From contig NZ_JANIOC010000006.1 of assembly GCF_024733565.1 (NCBI RefSeq), positions 62,001 to 126,000 of the forward strand: a DNA stretch of 64,000 nt, in the 5' to 3' direction. Under the pieces are notes generated by a model, which worked only from the letters and a program-made list of their open reading frames with translations, was not told the DNA's origin and ran no database searches. Origin of the DNA: Rossellomorea sp. SC111 (GTDB lineage: Bacteria; Bacillota; Bacilli; Bacillales; Bacillaceae_B). Both the position numbers and the translations under genes were made by a program. Shown one piece after another: positions 18,298-27,572 of this stretch (the stretch's first letter is position 1; each line of letters starts with the position of its first letter).

Positions 18298-19962
18298 GTG
18301 TCGATTACATCTTTGGAAGGAAAACGTTTTGCCAAAATGGTGATACAGGGTGCCACCCAATTATCTGCCAACGCGCAGCTGGTTGACGCGCTCAACGTTT
18401 TTCCTGTTCCTGATGGTGATACTGGAACAAATATGAATTTATCAATGACTTCCGGTGCTAAGGAAGTTCAAAACCATATTCAAGATCATATTGGAAATGT
18501 GGCTGCTGCCCTTTCAAAAGGGTTATTGATGGGAGCAAGAGGTAACTCAGGTGTTATCTTATCCCAATTGTTCAGAGGCTTTGGTAAAGCGATTGAAGGG
18601 AAAGAATCCTTATCCGGTGCAGAGTTTGCCAATGCACTTCAAACAGGGGTGGAAACGGCTTATAAAGCGGTAATGAAACCTGTGGAAGGAACGATTCTAA
18701 CGGTTGCGAAAGACGCTGCGAGAAAAGGTGTTTCTGTAGCCGAGACTGAAAGTGATTTCGTGAAGCTTATGCAGGCAATTGTCGACGAAGCGCAGGCTTC
18801 ATTGAATCGTACACCTGATTTACTTCCTGTATTGAAGGAAGTGGGAGTAGTCGATAGTGGAGGTCAGGGACTTCTATGCGTTTATGAAGGATTCCTTGCT
18901 GAGCTTAAAGGGGAAAAGGTTTCGAATCAGGCGTCACTGCCATCCATGAATGACCTTGTAAGTGCAGAGCATCATAAGACGGCACAGGATTTCATGAGTA
19001 CAGAGGATATTGAATTTGGATATTGTACAGAATTCATGGTCCGATTTGAAAGTGATAAGCAGTCGTTTGTGGAAGAAGACTTTCGTCAGGATTTAAGCAA
19101 GTTCGGTGATTCCCTGCTTGTCATCAGTGACGATGAATTAGCCAAAGTACATATCCACTCCGAAAAGCCCGGGGATGTATTGACGTATGGTCATAAATAC
19201 GGAAGTCTCATCAATATAAAGATTGAAAACATGAGACAACAGCACAGCAGCATCGTTGGTGAAACAAAGCCAGTGAAAGCTCAGGCTCCTGCTGCACCAA
19301 AAGAAGTTGACTTTGCCATTGTTACGGTTGCTATGGGTGAAGGGATTTCCGACTTGTTCAAAAGCATCGGTGCTACGGCTGTGATCGAAGGCGGTCAAAC
19401 GATGAATCCAAGTACGGAGGATATCGTGAAAGCTGTAGAAGAAGTGAATGCCAAGAAAGTCATCATCATGCCGAATAACAAGAATATCATCATGGCTGCT
19501 GAACAAGCGGCTGAAGTTCTTGAAATGGAGGTGGCTGTTGTCCCTACGAAGACCGTACCGCAGGGGATGGCTGCACTACTTGCCTTTAATCCATCAGCTT
19601 CTGTTGAAGACAACAAACAGTTAATGACCGAGGCTTCGAAACAGGTGAAAACGGGTCAAGTCACGTTCGCTGTGAGAGATACGTCCATTGATGGTGTATC
19701 GATTTCAAAAGATGACTTTATGGGCATAGAAGAAGGCAAGATTGTCGTCTCGGATTCTGACCGTCAAAAGTCTGCTCAAAGCCTGTTGGATACAATGTTG
19801 GAAGATGACTCAGAGATTTTAACCATTCTATACGGTGAAGATGTCAGCGAAGAAGATGTTGAGTCACTCAGAGAGTATGTAGAACAGCAATATGAAGACG
19901 TCGAAGTGGAAGTTCATAATGGTAAACAACCACTTTACTCCTATATATTCTCAGTTGAATAA
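18298..19962 (+). CDS. fakA: Fatty acid kinase catalytic subunit FakA (YloV, DhaL/DegV-like)
   Basis: ATP-binding subunit of fatty acid kinase. With a DegV-type FakB protein it makes acyl-phosphate from exogenous fatty acids, which PlsX/PlsY use for phospholipid synthesis. The N-terminal DhaL domain carries NVFPVPDGDTGTNM (about 30-43) and the GARGNSGVILSQ loop (about 80). A middle domain and a C-terminal DegV-like region follow. 554 residues. The start is a GTG at 18298 behind GAGGAGG. The gene sits a few kb from plsX, which uses its product. Confidence 0.93.
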   Translation: MSITSLEGKRFAKMVIQGATQLSANAQLVDALNVFPVPDGDTGTNMNLSMTSGAKEVQNHIQDHIGNVAAALSKGLLMGARGNSGVILSQLFRGFGKAIEGKESLSGAEFANALQTGVETAYKAVMKPVEGTILTVAKDAARKGVSVAETESDFVKLMQAIVDEAQASLNRTPDLLPVLKEVGVVDSGGQGLLCVYEGFLAELKGEKVSNQASLPSMNDLVSAEHHKTAQDFMSTEDIEFGYCTEFMVRFESDKQSFVEEDFRQDLSKFGDSLLVISDDELAKVHIHSEKPGDVLTYGHKYGSLINIKIENMRQQHSSIVGETKPVKAQAPAAPKEVDFAIVTVAMGEGISDLFKSIGATAVIEGGQTMNPSTEDIVKAVEEVNAKKVIIMPNNKNIIMAAEQAAEVLEMEVAVVPTKTVPQGMAALLAFNPSASVEDNKQLMTEASKQVKTGQVTFAVRDTSIDGVSISKDDFMGIEEGKIVVSDSDRQKSAQSLLDTMLEDDSEILTILYGEDVSEEDVESLREYVEQQYEDVEVEVHNGKQPLYSYIFSVE

Positions 19963-19971
19963 GGATTAAAG

Positions 19972-20006
19972 GAAGGGGGCAGCTCTAAAAGGAGTTTGTC
20001 CCCTTC
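19972..20006 (+). terminator. Hairpin after fakA (terminator-like, poor T-run)
   Basis: GAAGGGGgCA and TGTCCCCTTC arms with an inner CTC/GAG stem. No T-run follows (AATTATGTT), so it may act as a processing or stability element rather than an efficient terminator. Confidence 0.5.
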
Positions 20007-20058
20007 AATTATGTTAGAATGGTAATATGAATAGGATGTTAAGTAAGGGGGAAAAGTC

Positions 20059-20721
20059 GTGAAATACAAAAGTGTATTTGATATTATCGGTCCTGTGATG
20101 ATCGGTCCTTCAAGTTCTCATACGGCAGGTGCTGCAAGAATAGGAAGATTAGCAAGAAGCCTGTTTCGAAGGGAACCAAAATGGGCGACGATATCCTTTT
20201 ATGGATCGTTTGCAAAAACCTACAAGGGGCATGGAACAGATGTAGCCATAGTCGGTGGTATCCTTGATTATGATACATATGATGAACGAATTATCGAATC
20301 GATCAATGTAGCTAAGGAAAAAGGGATAAAGATCAAATTTCAAGAAGAAGATGCCATCACGGATCACCCGAATACTGCACGTATCCACATGGGAGATGAT
20401 CAAGGCGATATCGAACTGGTCGGTATTTCCATAGGTGGAGGGAAAGTTGAAATCATTGAACTTAATGGCTTTGAACTTAAACTCTCAGGTCATCATCCAG
20501 CAATACTTGTAGTTCATGATGACCGATTCGGAGCGATTGCTTCTGTCTCCAATGTCATTGCTAAGCATCAACTGAACATCGGGCATATGGATGTGTCCAG
20601 GAAAGAAAAAGGACAAATGGCATTGATGACCATAGAGGTCGATCAACCGATAGATGAAGCGGTGATAAACGAATTGACATCATTGCCTAACATTACACAA
20701 GTAACACGGATTTCTGATTAA
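20059..20721 (+). CDS. sdaAB: L-serine ammonia-lyase, iron-sulfur-dependent, beta subunit
   Basis: Beta subunit of the 4Fe-4S L-serine dehydratase, which deaminates serine to pyruvate. It has the N-terminal serine dehydratase beta domain with GPSSSHTAGAARIG (about 16-29) and a C-terminal ACT domain (about 147-220), probably a serine sensor. 220 residues, GTG start at 20059 behind AAGGGGG. It is paired with sdaAA 46 bases downstream. Confidence 0.94.
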   Translation: MKYKSVFDIIGPVMIGPSSSHTAGAARIGRLARSLFRREPKWATISFYGSFAKTYKGHGTDVAIVGGILDYDTYDERIIESINVAKEKGIKIKFQEEDAITDHPNTARIHMGDDQGDIELVGISIGGGKVEIIELNGFELKLSGHHPAILVVHDDRFGAIASVSNVIAKHQLNIGHMDVSRKEKGQMALMTIEVDQPIDEAVINELTSLPNITQVTRISD

Positions 20722-20734
20722 TCAATTACAATAA

Positions 20735-20748
20735 TGATAGCGTTTACA
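20735..20748 (+). promoter_or_regulatory. cre-like site between sdaAB and sdaAA
   Basis: TGATAGCGTTTACA matches 13 of 14 positions of the CcpA consensus TGWAARCGYTWNCW. A TACAAT lies just upstream (20727-20732) without a good -35. If real, it would let carbon catabolite control act on sdaAA separately, or act as a roadblock within the operon. Prediction only. Confidence 0.45.
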
Positions 20749-20767
20749 TAAAGAGGAGGTTATTTAC

Positions 20768-21661
20768 ATGTTTCGAAATGTAGCAGAATTGGTTGAACTT
20801 GCTGAAAGTCAGAACAAGAAAATATCTGATATTATGATCGAACAGGAAATTGAGTTTACGGGAAAAACATTTGAAGAGGTTTATAGTCAGATGGAAAAGA
20901 ATCTGGAAGTGATGGAGCAGGCAGTAGCCAGGGGCCTCGAAGGTGTCAAGTCCCACTCCGGGTTGACAGGCGGCGATGCCGTATTATTACAGAAATACAT
21001 TGATTCAGGACGTTCCCTTTGTGGGGACACGATTCTGGATGCGGTCAGTAAAGCCGTTGCAACAAACGAAGTGAATGCAGCGATGGGGACGATCTGCGCC
21101 ACTCCTACTGCAGGGTCCGCCGGAGTGGTTCCCGGAACACTGTTTGCTGTGAAGAATAAGTTGAATCCCACAAAAGATGAAATGATCCGCTTTTTATTTG
21201 CATCAGGTGCCTTTGGTTTCGTGGTGGCGAATAACGCTTCCATCTCAGGGGCAGCTGGCGGTTGTCAGGCAGAGGTGGGATCCGCGAGCGGGATGGCAGC
21301 AGCTGCCATCGTTGAAATGGCAGGGGGGTCCCCTGGTCAATCAGCGGAAGCCATGGCGATTACGTTGAAGAACATGTTAGGTCTGGTATGTGATCCTGTA
21401 GCGGGACTGGTGGAAGTTCCCTGTGTGAAACGGAATGCCATGGGGGCTGCCAATGCCATGGTTGCGGCGGATATGGCCCTTGCAGGTATAACGAGCCGTA
21501 TTCCATGTGATGAAGTGATCGATGCCATGTATAAAATCGGTCAAACCATGCCGGTGGCGCTTCGTGAAACGGCTCAAGGGGGACTGGCGGCTACGCCGAC
21601 AGGCAGAGAGCTTGAAGCGAAAATCTTTGGGGTTTCCCTGAATAAACGTGAAGACTCGTAA
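20768..21661 (+). CDS. sdaAA: L-serine ammonia-lyase, iron-sulfur-dependent, alpha subunit
   Basis: Alpha subunit holding the 4Fe-4S cluster that activates serine for elimination. Conserved features are SHSGLTGGDA (about 60), SLCGDT with a cluster Cys, TAGSAGVVPG, and VCDPVAGLVEVPCVKRN with two more cluster Cys. 297 residues. A strong AGAGGAGG ribosome site precedes the ATG. The 3' end overlaps the recG start by 14 bases. Confidence 0.94.
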   Translation: MFRNVAELVELAESQNKKISDIMIEQEIEFTGKTFEEVYSQMEKNLEVMEQAVARGLEGVKSHSGLTGGDAVLLQKYIDSGRSLCGDTILDAVSKAVATNEVNAAMGTICATPTAGSAGVVPGTLFAVKNKLNPTKDEMIRFLFASGAFGFVVANNASISGAAGGCQAEVGSASGMAAAAIVEMAGGSPGQSAEAMAITLKNMLGLVCDPVAGLVEVPCVKRNAMGAANAMVAADMALAGITSRIPCDEVIDAMYKIGQTMPVALRETAQGGLAATPTGRELEAKIFGVSLNKREDS

Positions 21662-23699
21662 TGAAGGACTGACAATCCAGAACATTAAGGGGATTGGTGA
21701 AGAAACAGCTGTACAGCTGAATACAATGGGGATACATTCTGTTCTGGATCTGTTGGAATACCTGCCTTACCGCTATGAGGATTATCGACTTAGGGACCTG
21801 GAAGAAGTAGCCCATGAAGAACGCGTCACTGTTGAGGGGAAAGTTCATTCGGAACCCGCACTGATGTTTTATGGGAGAAAAAAATCCCGATTGACCCTGA
21901 GGATTCTCGTAGGGAGGAATCTGGTTCAAGTGGTGTTTTTTAATCAGCCTTACTTGAAAAAGAAGATCAATCTTCATGACACGGTGACGGTGACTGGAAA
22001 ATGGGATAAAAACAGGCAAATCATTACGGCACAGTATTTTCAGACGGGTCCTCATGATAAACAGGGCGATTTTGAACCTGTATATTCATTGAAAGGCTCA
22101 GTGAAAAACAATACACTCAGGAAATTCATCAAGAAGGCTTTCAGTGATTACGGTCATCTGATCCATGAGAACCTCCCTGTCCATTTAATGGAGAAGTATA
22201 AGCTTTCAAGCCGGAAAGATGCTCTATATCATCTTCACTTTCCTGATTCCACCGAAGATATGAAGCAGGCAAGAAGGCGGTTTGTTTATGAAGAATTCCT
22301 GTTGTTTCAGTTGAAGATGCAGGCTTTGAGAAAGTTCGAAAGGGAACATTCAAACGGCATGCCTCAACATTATGATTTGGATAAAGTCAAATCATTTATT
22401 GAATCTTTGCCATTTCCATTGACCGATGCGCAAAAACGGGTGGTGAATGAGATTTCGGCAGATATGAAATCTCCTTATCGGATGAATCGCCTTCTCCAAG
22501 GGGATGTGGGATCCGGTAAGACCGTCGTATCCGCCATAGCCTTGTATTCAAGTGTAACAGCGGGTTATCAGGGGGCACTAATGGTCCCGACAGAAATACT
22601 GGCAGAACAGCATGCGAATTCCCTAAGCGATATGCTGGGGTCGATGGGACTGTCCGTTGCCCTTCTAACCAGCTCTGTAAAAGGGAAGAAGCGGCGTCTT
22701 TTATTGGATAAACTGAAAGATGGTGAAATTGATATTCTCATTGGTACCCATGCCCTCATACAGGATGAAGTCGAATTCAAGCATCTTGGCCTCGTGGTCA
22801 CAGATGAACAACATAGGTTCGGTGTCAACCAAAGAAGGGTACTTAGGGAAAAAGGGGAAAGTCCTGATGTATTATTCATGACAGCGACCCCGATTCCGAG
22901 AACACTTGCCATCACCGTATTTGGTGAGATGGATGTGAGTATCATCGATCAAATGCCTGCCGGAAGGAAGTCGATTGAAACCTATTGGGCGAAAGCGGAT
23001 ATGCTGTCCAGAGTCCTTTCGTTTATGGATAAGGAGTTGGACCAGGGGCGCCAGGCATATGTGATTTGTCCATTGATTGAGGAGTCGGACAAACTGGATG
23101 TGCAAAATGCCATCGATGTCTATAATCAATTGGTCCATTATTTTGAAGGGCGTTATAAGGTCGGTCTTATGCACGGGAGACTTCATCCGGAAGATAAGGA
23201 TGGAGTCATGAGGGAATTCAGTGCGAACCACCTTCAAGTGCTTGTTTCCACCACAGTGGTTGAGGTTGGCGTGAACGTGCCCAATGCTACATTCATGCTC
23301 ATCTATGATGCGGAACGATTCGGGTTGAGTCAGCTTCATCAACTGAGAGGAAGGGTAGGTCGTGGTGAACATCAATCGTATTGTATCCTCCTTGCGGAAC
23401 CAAAGACCGAAGTCGGGAAAGAGCGCATGAAAATCATGACAGAAACGAATGATGGATTTGTCCTTAGTGAAAAAGATCTTGAATTAAGGGGTCCTGGTGA
23501 CTTTTTCGGCAGAAAGCAGAGCGGGCTCCCTGAGTTTAAGGTGGCAGACATGGTGCATGACTACCGTGCTCTGGAAGTGGCAAGGGACGATGCTCAAGCG
23601 TTGATTGCATCCGCTCAATTCTGGAGTGATCCAGAGTTTGAACCGCTCAGGGCGTATTTATCCGGATCGGGAATATTAGACGGCGAAAAGCTGGACTAG
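21648..23699 (+). CDS. recG: ATP-dependent DNA helicase RecG
   Basis: Branch-migrating helicase that regresses stalled forks and processes Holliday and D/R-loop structures. An N-terminal wedge/OB domain (about 1-190) binds junctions. The helicase core has Walker A GDVGSGKTV (about 285), DEQHRFG and MTATPIPRT, followed by the C-terminal lobe with GRVGRG and the TRG-like end. 683 residues. The GTG at 21648 aligns with the B. subtilis start; it overlaps sdaAA, so the helicase is probably coupled to the serine dehydratase message. Confidence 0.95.
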   Translation: MKTRNEGLTIQNIKGIGEETAVQLNTMGIHSVLDLLEYLPYRYEDYRLRDLEEVAHEERVTVEGKVHSEPALMFYGRKKSRLTLRILVGRNLVQVVFFNQPYLKKKINLHDTVTVTGKWDKNRQIITAQYFQTGPHDKQGDFEPVYSLKGSVKNNTLRKFIKKAFSDYGHLIHENLPVHLMEKYKLSSRKDALYHLHFPDSTEDMKQARRRFVYEEFLLFQLKMQALRKFEREHSNGMPQHYDLDKVKSFIESLPFPLTDAQKRVVNEISADMKSPYRMNRLLQGDVGSGKTVVSAIALYSSVTAGYQGALMVPTEILAEQHANSLSDMLGSMGLSVALLTSSVKGKKRRLLLDKLKDGEIDILIGTHALIQDEVEFKHLGLVVTDEQHRFGVNQRRVLREKGESPDVLFMTATPIPRTLAITVFGEMDVSIIDQMPAGRKSIETYWAKADMLSRVLSFMDKELDQGRQAYVICPLIEESDKLDVQNAIDVYNQLVHYFEGRYKVGLMHGRLHPEDKDGVMREFSANHLQVLVSTTVVEVGVNVPNATFMLIYDAERFGLSQLHQLRGRVGRGEHQSYCILLAEPKTEVGKERMKIMTETNDGFVLSEKDLELRGPGDFFGRKQSGLPEFKVADMVHDYRALEVARDDAQALIASAQFWSDPEFEPLRAYLSGSGILDGEKLD

Positions 23700-23700
23700 A

Positions 23701-23740
23701 AAGGCAGATTGTGAGATTATTTCTTGCAATCTGCTTTTTT
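23701..23740 (+). terminator. Intrinsic terminator after recG, overlapping the fapR promoter
   Basis: GCAGATTGt...tGCAATCTGC stem followed by TTTTTT. Its 3' arm contains TTGCAA, the -35 box of the fapR promoter. Confidence 0.85.
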
Positions 23741-23752
23741 AGATTATATACT
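23724..23752 (+). promoter_or_regulatory. Sigma-A promoter of the fapR operon
   Basis: TTGCAA (23724-23729), 17 bp, TATACT (23747-23752). It is immediately upstream of the FapR operator. The -35 is embedded in the recG terminator stem. Confidence 0.75.
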
Positions 23753-23755
23753 ACT

Positions 23756-23774
23756 ATTAGTACCTAGTACTAAT
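23756..23774 (+). promoter_or_regulatory. FapR operator
   Basis: ATTAGTACCTAGTACTAAT is an exact match to the FapR consensus (ATTAGTACCTRNTACTAAT) as I know it. It covers the expected transcription start, so FapR would block its own promoter; malonyl-CoA releases it. This gives autoregulation and control of plsX, fabD and fabG downstream. Confidence 0.93.
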
Positions 23775-23791
23775 ACTGGACGGTGTTAAAA

Positions 23792-24373
23792 TTGAGACTT
23801 TCGAAAAAGGAAAGACAGGGAAACCTTACTGACACAATCAAAGTGAATCCTTTTATAACAGATGAAGAATTGGCTGAACGGTTTCGGGTAAGCGTCCAGA
23901 CAATCCGGTTGGACCGGATGGAATTGTCGATCCCAGAACTTCGTGAACGCATCAAATACGTTGCGGAGAAATCGTTTGAAGACGAAGTGAAGTCGTTGCC
24001 TATTGAAGAGATTATTGGAGAAATTATTGATATAGAGCTGGATCAAAGTGCGATATCCATTTTTGATGTGAAACGGGAGCATGTCTTTATCAGGAATGGA
24101 ATTGCGAGGGGGCACCACTTGTTTGCTCAGGCGAATTCCCTTGCAGTGGCTGTCATAAATGACGACTTGGCATTAACTGCTAAGTCAAACATCCGTTTTA
24201 CCCGACCCGTCAAGGAAGGGGAAAGGGTGGTTGCGAAAGCGAAAGTGATACATATGAAAGATCAAAAAGACCGAACAACGGTAGAAGTTCAAAGTTTAGT
24301 CGGTGGTGAGCTCGTTTTTACAGGTGAATTTGAAATGTATCGCTCTAAAAAATCTGTAAAGGATGAAGAGTAG
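23792..24373 (+). CDS. fapR: Transcriptional regulator of lipid synthesis FapR
   Basis: Represses fatty acid and phospholipid genes until malonyl-CoA binds. An N-terminal helix-turn-helix ([21 protein letters not shown], about 21-41) is joined by a linker helix (about 45-60) to a hot-dog fold (about 85-190) that holds malonyl-CoA, including [19 protein letters not shown] favour the TTG at 23792 (193 residues), which aligns with the B. subtilis start; the frame also offers a GTG at 23783. The operator lies just upstream, and plsX starts the base after its stop. Confidence 0.93.
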   Translation: MRLSKKERQGNLTDTIKVNPFITDEELAERFRVSVQTIRLDRMELSIPELRERIKYVAEKSFEDEVKSLPIEEIIGEIIDIELDQSAISIFDVKREHVFIRNGIARGHHLFAQANSLAVAVINDDLALTAKSNIRFTRPVKEGERVVAKAKVIHMKDQKDRTTVEVQSLVGGELVFTGEFEMYRSKKSVKDEE

Positions 24374-25363
24374 ATGAGATTAGCCGTTGATGCAATGGGC
24401 GGGGATCACGCCCCGAAAGAAATCGTTCTAGGAGTGAAGCGGGCGTTACGTGAATTTAATGATATTGAAGTGCTCCTATACGGGGATGAAAAGCAGATTA
24501 AAGAGTATATCACCCCCGAAGATCGCCTGACGATCGTCCACACCGATGAAGTGATCGAAGGTACGGATGAGCCTGTCAGAGCGGTAAAACGAAAGAAGAA
24601 TGCTTCGATGGTACTGATGGCTCAGGCAGTGAAAGATGGGGAAGCTGATGCCTGTATTTCAGCTGGCAATACGGGTGCCCTGATGACGGCAGGATTGTTC
24701 ATCGTAGGGAGGATTGACGGGATTGAACGGCCTGCGTTGGCACCGACCCTTCCAACACTTGATGGAAAAGGATTCCTTATGCTTGACCTTGGGGCGAATG
24801 TCGATGCTAAACCCGAGCATCTGGCACAATACGCAGTCATGGGAAGCATTTATTCTGAGAAAGTGAGAGGAATCAAAAACCCGCGCGTCGGCTTATTGAA
24901 CATTGGAACGGAAGATAAAAAGGGAAATGAATTAACAAAGAACACATTCAAATTATTAAAAGAACTGCCTATCAATTTTGTGGGGAATGTAGAGTCCAGA
25001 GACTTATTGGATGGACCGGCCGATGTTGTCGTAACGGACGGTTTTACCGGGAACATGGTACTGAAGACCATAGAAGGGACGGCCCTGTCCGTCTTCTCCA
25101 TGTTGAAAAAAACGTTCACGGCCTCAACGAAAAACAAACTTGCAGCAGGACTGGTGAAGAATGATCTGAAACAATTGAAGAATATGCTCGATTATACAGA
25201 GTACGGAGGGGCAGGCCTGTTCGGCCTGAAGGCACCGGTCATCAAAGCCCATGGTTCGTCTAATGAAGTGGCTCTGTATAATGCCATGAGACAAGCAAGG
25301 GAAATGGTGAAGCACGACGTTTCCAACACGATAAAAGATGCTATTAAGGGGAGTGTGGAATAA
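24374..25363 (+). CDS. plsX: Phosphate acyltransferase PlsX
   Basis: Converts acyl-ACP to acyl-phosphate, the donor for PlsY in phospholipid synthesis. It opens [18 protein letters not shown], the family signature, with [11 protein letters not shown] (about 93-103), [11 protein letters not shown] and [10 protein letters not shown]. 329 residues. No gap separates it from fapR, and fabD begins two bases after its stop. Functionally linked to FakA encoded upstream. Confidence 0.96.
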   Translation: MRLAVDAMGGDHAPKEIVLGVKRALREFNDIEVLLYGDEKQIKEYITPEDRLTIVHTDEVIEGTDEPVRAVKRKKNASMVLMAQAVKDGEADACISAGNTGALMTAGLFIVGRIDGIERPALAPTLPTLDGKGFLMLDLGANVDAKPEHLAQYAVMGSIYSEKVRGIKNPRVGLLNIGTEDKKGNELTKNTFKLLKELPINFVGNVESRDLLDGPADVVVTDGFTGNMVLKTIEGTALSVFSMLKKTFTASTKNKLAAGLVKNDLKQLKNMLDYTEYGGAGLFGLKAPVIKAHGSSNEVALYNAMRQAREMVKHDVSNTIKDAIKGSVE

Positions 25364-25364
25364 T

Positions 25365-26309
25365 ATGAGTAAAATTGCGTTTATCTTTCCTGGACAAGGT
25401 TCCCAAACAGTGGGGATGGGGAAAGAATTAGCCGGGCAATACCCTGATGTGCAATCATATTTTAATAAAGCCGATGACCGATTGGATACAAAGCTCTCAA
25501 CAATTATATTTGAAGGTCCCCAGGAAGAGCTTACCCAGACAACGAACGCTCAGCCTGCCCTTCTGACGACAAGTATGGCCATTCTGGACCGCTTGACAGC
25601 CCAGGGGGTTACGGCAGATTATACGGCGGGTCACAGCTTAGGGGAATACTCTGCCCTCGTGGCTGCAGGTGCAATCGGATTTGAAGATGCTGTGTATACC
25701 GTTCGTAAAAGAGGGGAATTCATGGAAGAAGCAGTACCAAGCGGAGAAGGAACGATGGCTGCCGTCCTTGGTTTGGGCAGAGAACCATTGAAAGAAGTGA
25801 CAGACCTTGTGACAGATGAGGGCCATCCCGTTGGACTTGCGAACTTGAATTGTCCCGGTCAAATTGTCATTTCAGGGACGGTGCGCGGAGTGGAAATGGC
25901 TTCAGAGAAAGCGAAGGAAGCCGGAGCGAAGCGGGTCATCCCACTTCAGGTGAGTGGTCCTTTCCATTCCCAATTAATGAAACCGGCTGCCGAACAGTTC
26001 GTTTCAATATTGGATTCGATCACGATCAAAGATGCAGAAGTACCTGTCATTGCGAATGTGACAGCAGAGCCGGTAACAGGACGTGAGGAAATCAAGCGTT
26101 TATTAATAGAACAATTGTACTCACCAGTTCAGTGGGAAGATACTGTTGAGAAGCTTCTGGAGTTAGGTGTAGACACATTTATCGAAGTGGGACCTGGGAA
26201 AGTGCTTTCAGGTTTGGTGAAAAAAGTGAACAGACGAGTGAAGACATATGCTATTCAAGATGAAGCATCCTTGCAACAAACCATTCAAGCGCTGAAGGAG
26301 GAAGCTTAA
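25365..26309 (+). CDS. fabD: Malonyl CoA-ACP transacylase
   Basis: Moves malonyl from CoA to ACP for chain elongation. It opens MSKIAFIFPGQGSQ and has GHSLGEYSAL with nucleophile Ser91, a conserved Arg about 25 residues later, and GPFHSQLM with the catalytic His (about 199). 314 residues. ATG 25365 fits the family start; upstream in-frame codons lie inside plsX. It abuts fabG directly. Confidence 0.96.
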   Translation: MSKIAFIFPGQGSQTVGMGKELAGQYPDVQSYFNKADDRLDTKLSTIIFEGPQEELTQTTNAQPALLTTSMAILDRLTAQGVTADYTAGHSLGEYSALVAAGAIGFEDAVYTVRKRGEFMEEAVPSGEGTMAAVLGLGREPLKEVTDLVTDEGHPVGLANLNCPGQIVISGTVRGVEMASEKAKEAGAKRVIPLQVSGPFHSQLMKPAAEQFVSILDSITIKDAEVPVIANVTAEPVTGREEIKRLLIEQLYSPVQWEDTVEKLLELGVDTFIEVGPGKVLSGLVKKVNRRVKTYAIQDEASLQQTIQALKEEA

Positions 26310-27053
26310 ATGAATTTAGAAGGTAAAGTGGCACTGGTGACAGGAGCATCCCGTGGAATCGGACGGGAGATCGCTCTTGAACTTGCACGTGAAGGTTGTA
26401 ATGTGGCCGTGAATTTTGCGGGTAGTGAACAGAAAGCAAACGAAGTTGTGGATGAAATCAAAGGTTTGGGCAGAGAAGCAATCGCCGTACAATGTGATGT
26501 ATCGGATGCTGAAAGTGTTCAGGCTATGGTGAAGGAAACGATTGCTGAATTTGGTTCCATTGATATTCTTGTGAACAATGCCGGCATCACCAAGGATAAT
26601 TTGTTGATGAGAATGAAAGAAACAGAATGGGATGATGTCATCAACATCAACCTTAAAGGTGTATTCCTGTGTACGAAGGCCGTAACACGTCAAATGATGA
26701 AACAACGCAGTGGCCGGATCATCAATATTTCTTCTATTGTCGGAGTGAGCGGGAATCCAGGACAAGCAAACTATGTAGCAGCCAAATCAGGTGTGATCGG
26801 ATTGACTAAAACGACTGCGAGAGAGCTTGCCCCCCGTGGAATTACCGTGAATGCCATTGCTCCTGGCTTCATTTCCACTGATATGACCGATAAGCTTACG
26901 GAAGATGTACGGGATGAAATGTTAAAACAAATCCCGTTAAGCCGTTTTGGCGCTCCCGGGGATATTGCAAAAATAGTGACATTTGTTGCGTCCGACTCCG
27001 CATCGTATATGACTGGTCAAACTCTCCATATTGATGGTGGAATGGTCATGTAA
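26310..27053 (+). CDS. fabG: 3-oxoacyl-ACP reductase FabG
   Basis: NADPH-dependent reductase of the fatty acid elongation cycle. A classical short-chain dehydrogenase: TGASRGIG (11-18), NNAG (about 88-91), catalytic Ser in ISSIVG, YVAAK with catalytic Tyr and Lys (about 153-157), and the PG/T loop PGFISTDMT. 247 residues. It starts at the base after fabD. The last gene before the acpP leader. Confidence 0.96.
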   Translation: MNLEGKVALVTGASRGIGREIALELAREGCNVAVNFAGSEQKANEVVDEIKGLGREAIAVQCDVSDAESVQAMVKETIAEFGSIDILVNNAGITKDNLLMRMKETEWDDVININLKGVFLCTKAVTRQMMKQRSGRIINISSIVGVSGNPGQANYVAAKSGVIGLTKTTARELAPRGITVNAIAPGFISTDMTDKLTEDVRDEMLKQIPLSRFGAPGDIAKIVTFVASDSASYMTGQTLHIDGGMVM

Positions 27054-27072
27054 GGGACAGAATGAAATAATT

Positions 27073-27092
27073 TATACATGTTTTCATGTATA
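27073..27092 (+). promoter_or_regulatory. Perfect inverted repeat in the fabG-acpP gap
   Basis: TATACATG-tttt-CATGTATA, an 8-bp perfect palindrome with a 4-nt loop, followed by CTCTTTTC. It could be a weak terminator or attenuator or an RNA processing site that separates high acpP expression from the fapR operon. A TATAAT at 27119-27124 with TTCATT 16 bp upstream is a weak candidate acpP promoter, but it is close to the ribosome site. Confidence 0.45.
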
Positions 27093-27146
27093 CTCTTTTC
27101 ATTAGAGGTGAAAATGCTCTATAATACTTGAGGGGAGGTGACAAAA

Positions 27147-27380
27147 ATGGCAGAAGTATTAGATCGTGTAACAAAAATTATCGTTGATCGTCTAGGTGTA
27201 GATGAATCTCAAGTAACTCTTGAAGCTTCTTTTAAAGAAGATCTAGGTGCTGACTCCCTTGATGTAGTTGAGCTGGTTATGGAACTTGAAGATGAATTTG
27301 ACATGGAAATTTCTGACGATGATGCTGAAAAAATCGGCACAGTAGGTGATGCTGTGAACTACATACAAGCAAAGGCTTAA
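27147..27380 (+). CDS. acpP: Acyl carrier protein
   Basis: Carries growing acyl chains on a 4'-phosphopantetheine arm attached to Ser37 in [12 protein letters not shown] very acidic 77-residue four-helix protein, the family norm. The ATG at 27147 has a near-perfect GGGGAGGTGA ribosome site; an in-frame ATG at 27138 is upstream but overlaps that site. It is followed by a strong terminator, suggesting an abundant short transcript in addition to any read-through from fabG. Confidence 0.96.
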   Translation: MAEVLDRVTKIIVDRLGVDESQVTLEASFKEDLGADSLDVVELVMELEDEFDMEISDDDAEKIGTVGDAVNYIQAKA

Positions 27381-27432
27381 TCGTTAGATTGAATAGAGAG
27401 ATGGGAGATCCATCTTATATTCTAACCATTTT

Positions 27433-27472
27433 AAACTTGGTAGGGACGTAACTCCCTACCAAGTTTATTTGT
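27433..27472 (+). terminator. Strong intrinsic terminator after acpP
   Basis: AAACTTGGTAGGGA pairs with TCCCTACCAAGTTT (14 bp) around a 6-nt loop, followed by ATTTGTGTT. The stem is very strong although the T-run is interrupted. Confidence 0.85.
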
Positions 27473-27572
27473 GTTCTAACTTCTTTGTTCAAGAAATTTT
27501 TGCGTAAATGATTTTTTTAGAATAAACTTGATTAGTATACATTGAGAACATATTAGCAAGGTGGAGTGCCTG

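Noticed and set aside
22872-23375. 167-codon minus-strand frame inside recG
   Set aside because: Antisense shadow of the conserved RecG helicase domain.
25850-26086. 78-codon plus-strand frame inside fabD
   Set aside because: Different frame of a clearly conserved gene; no start signal.
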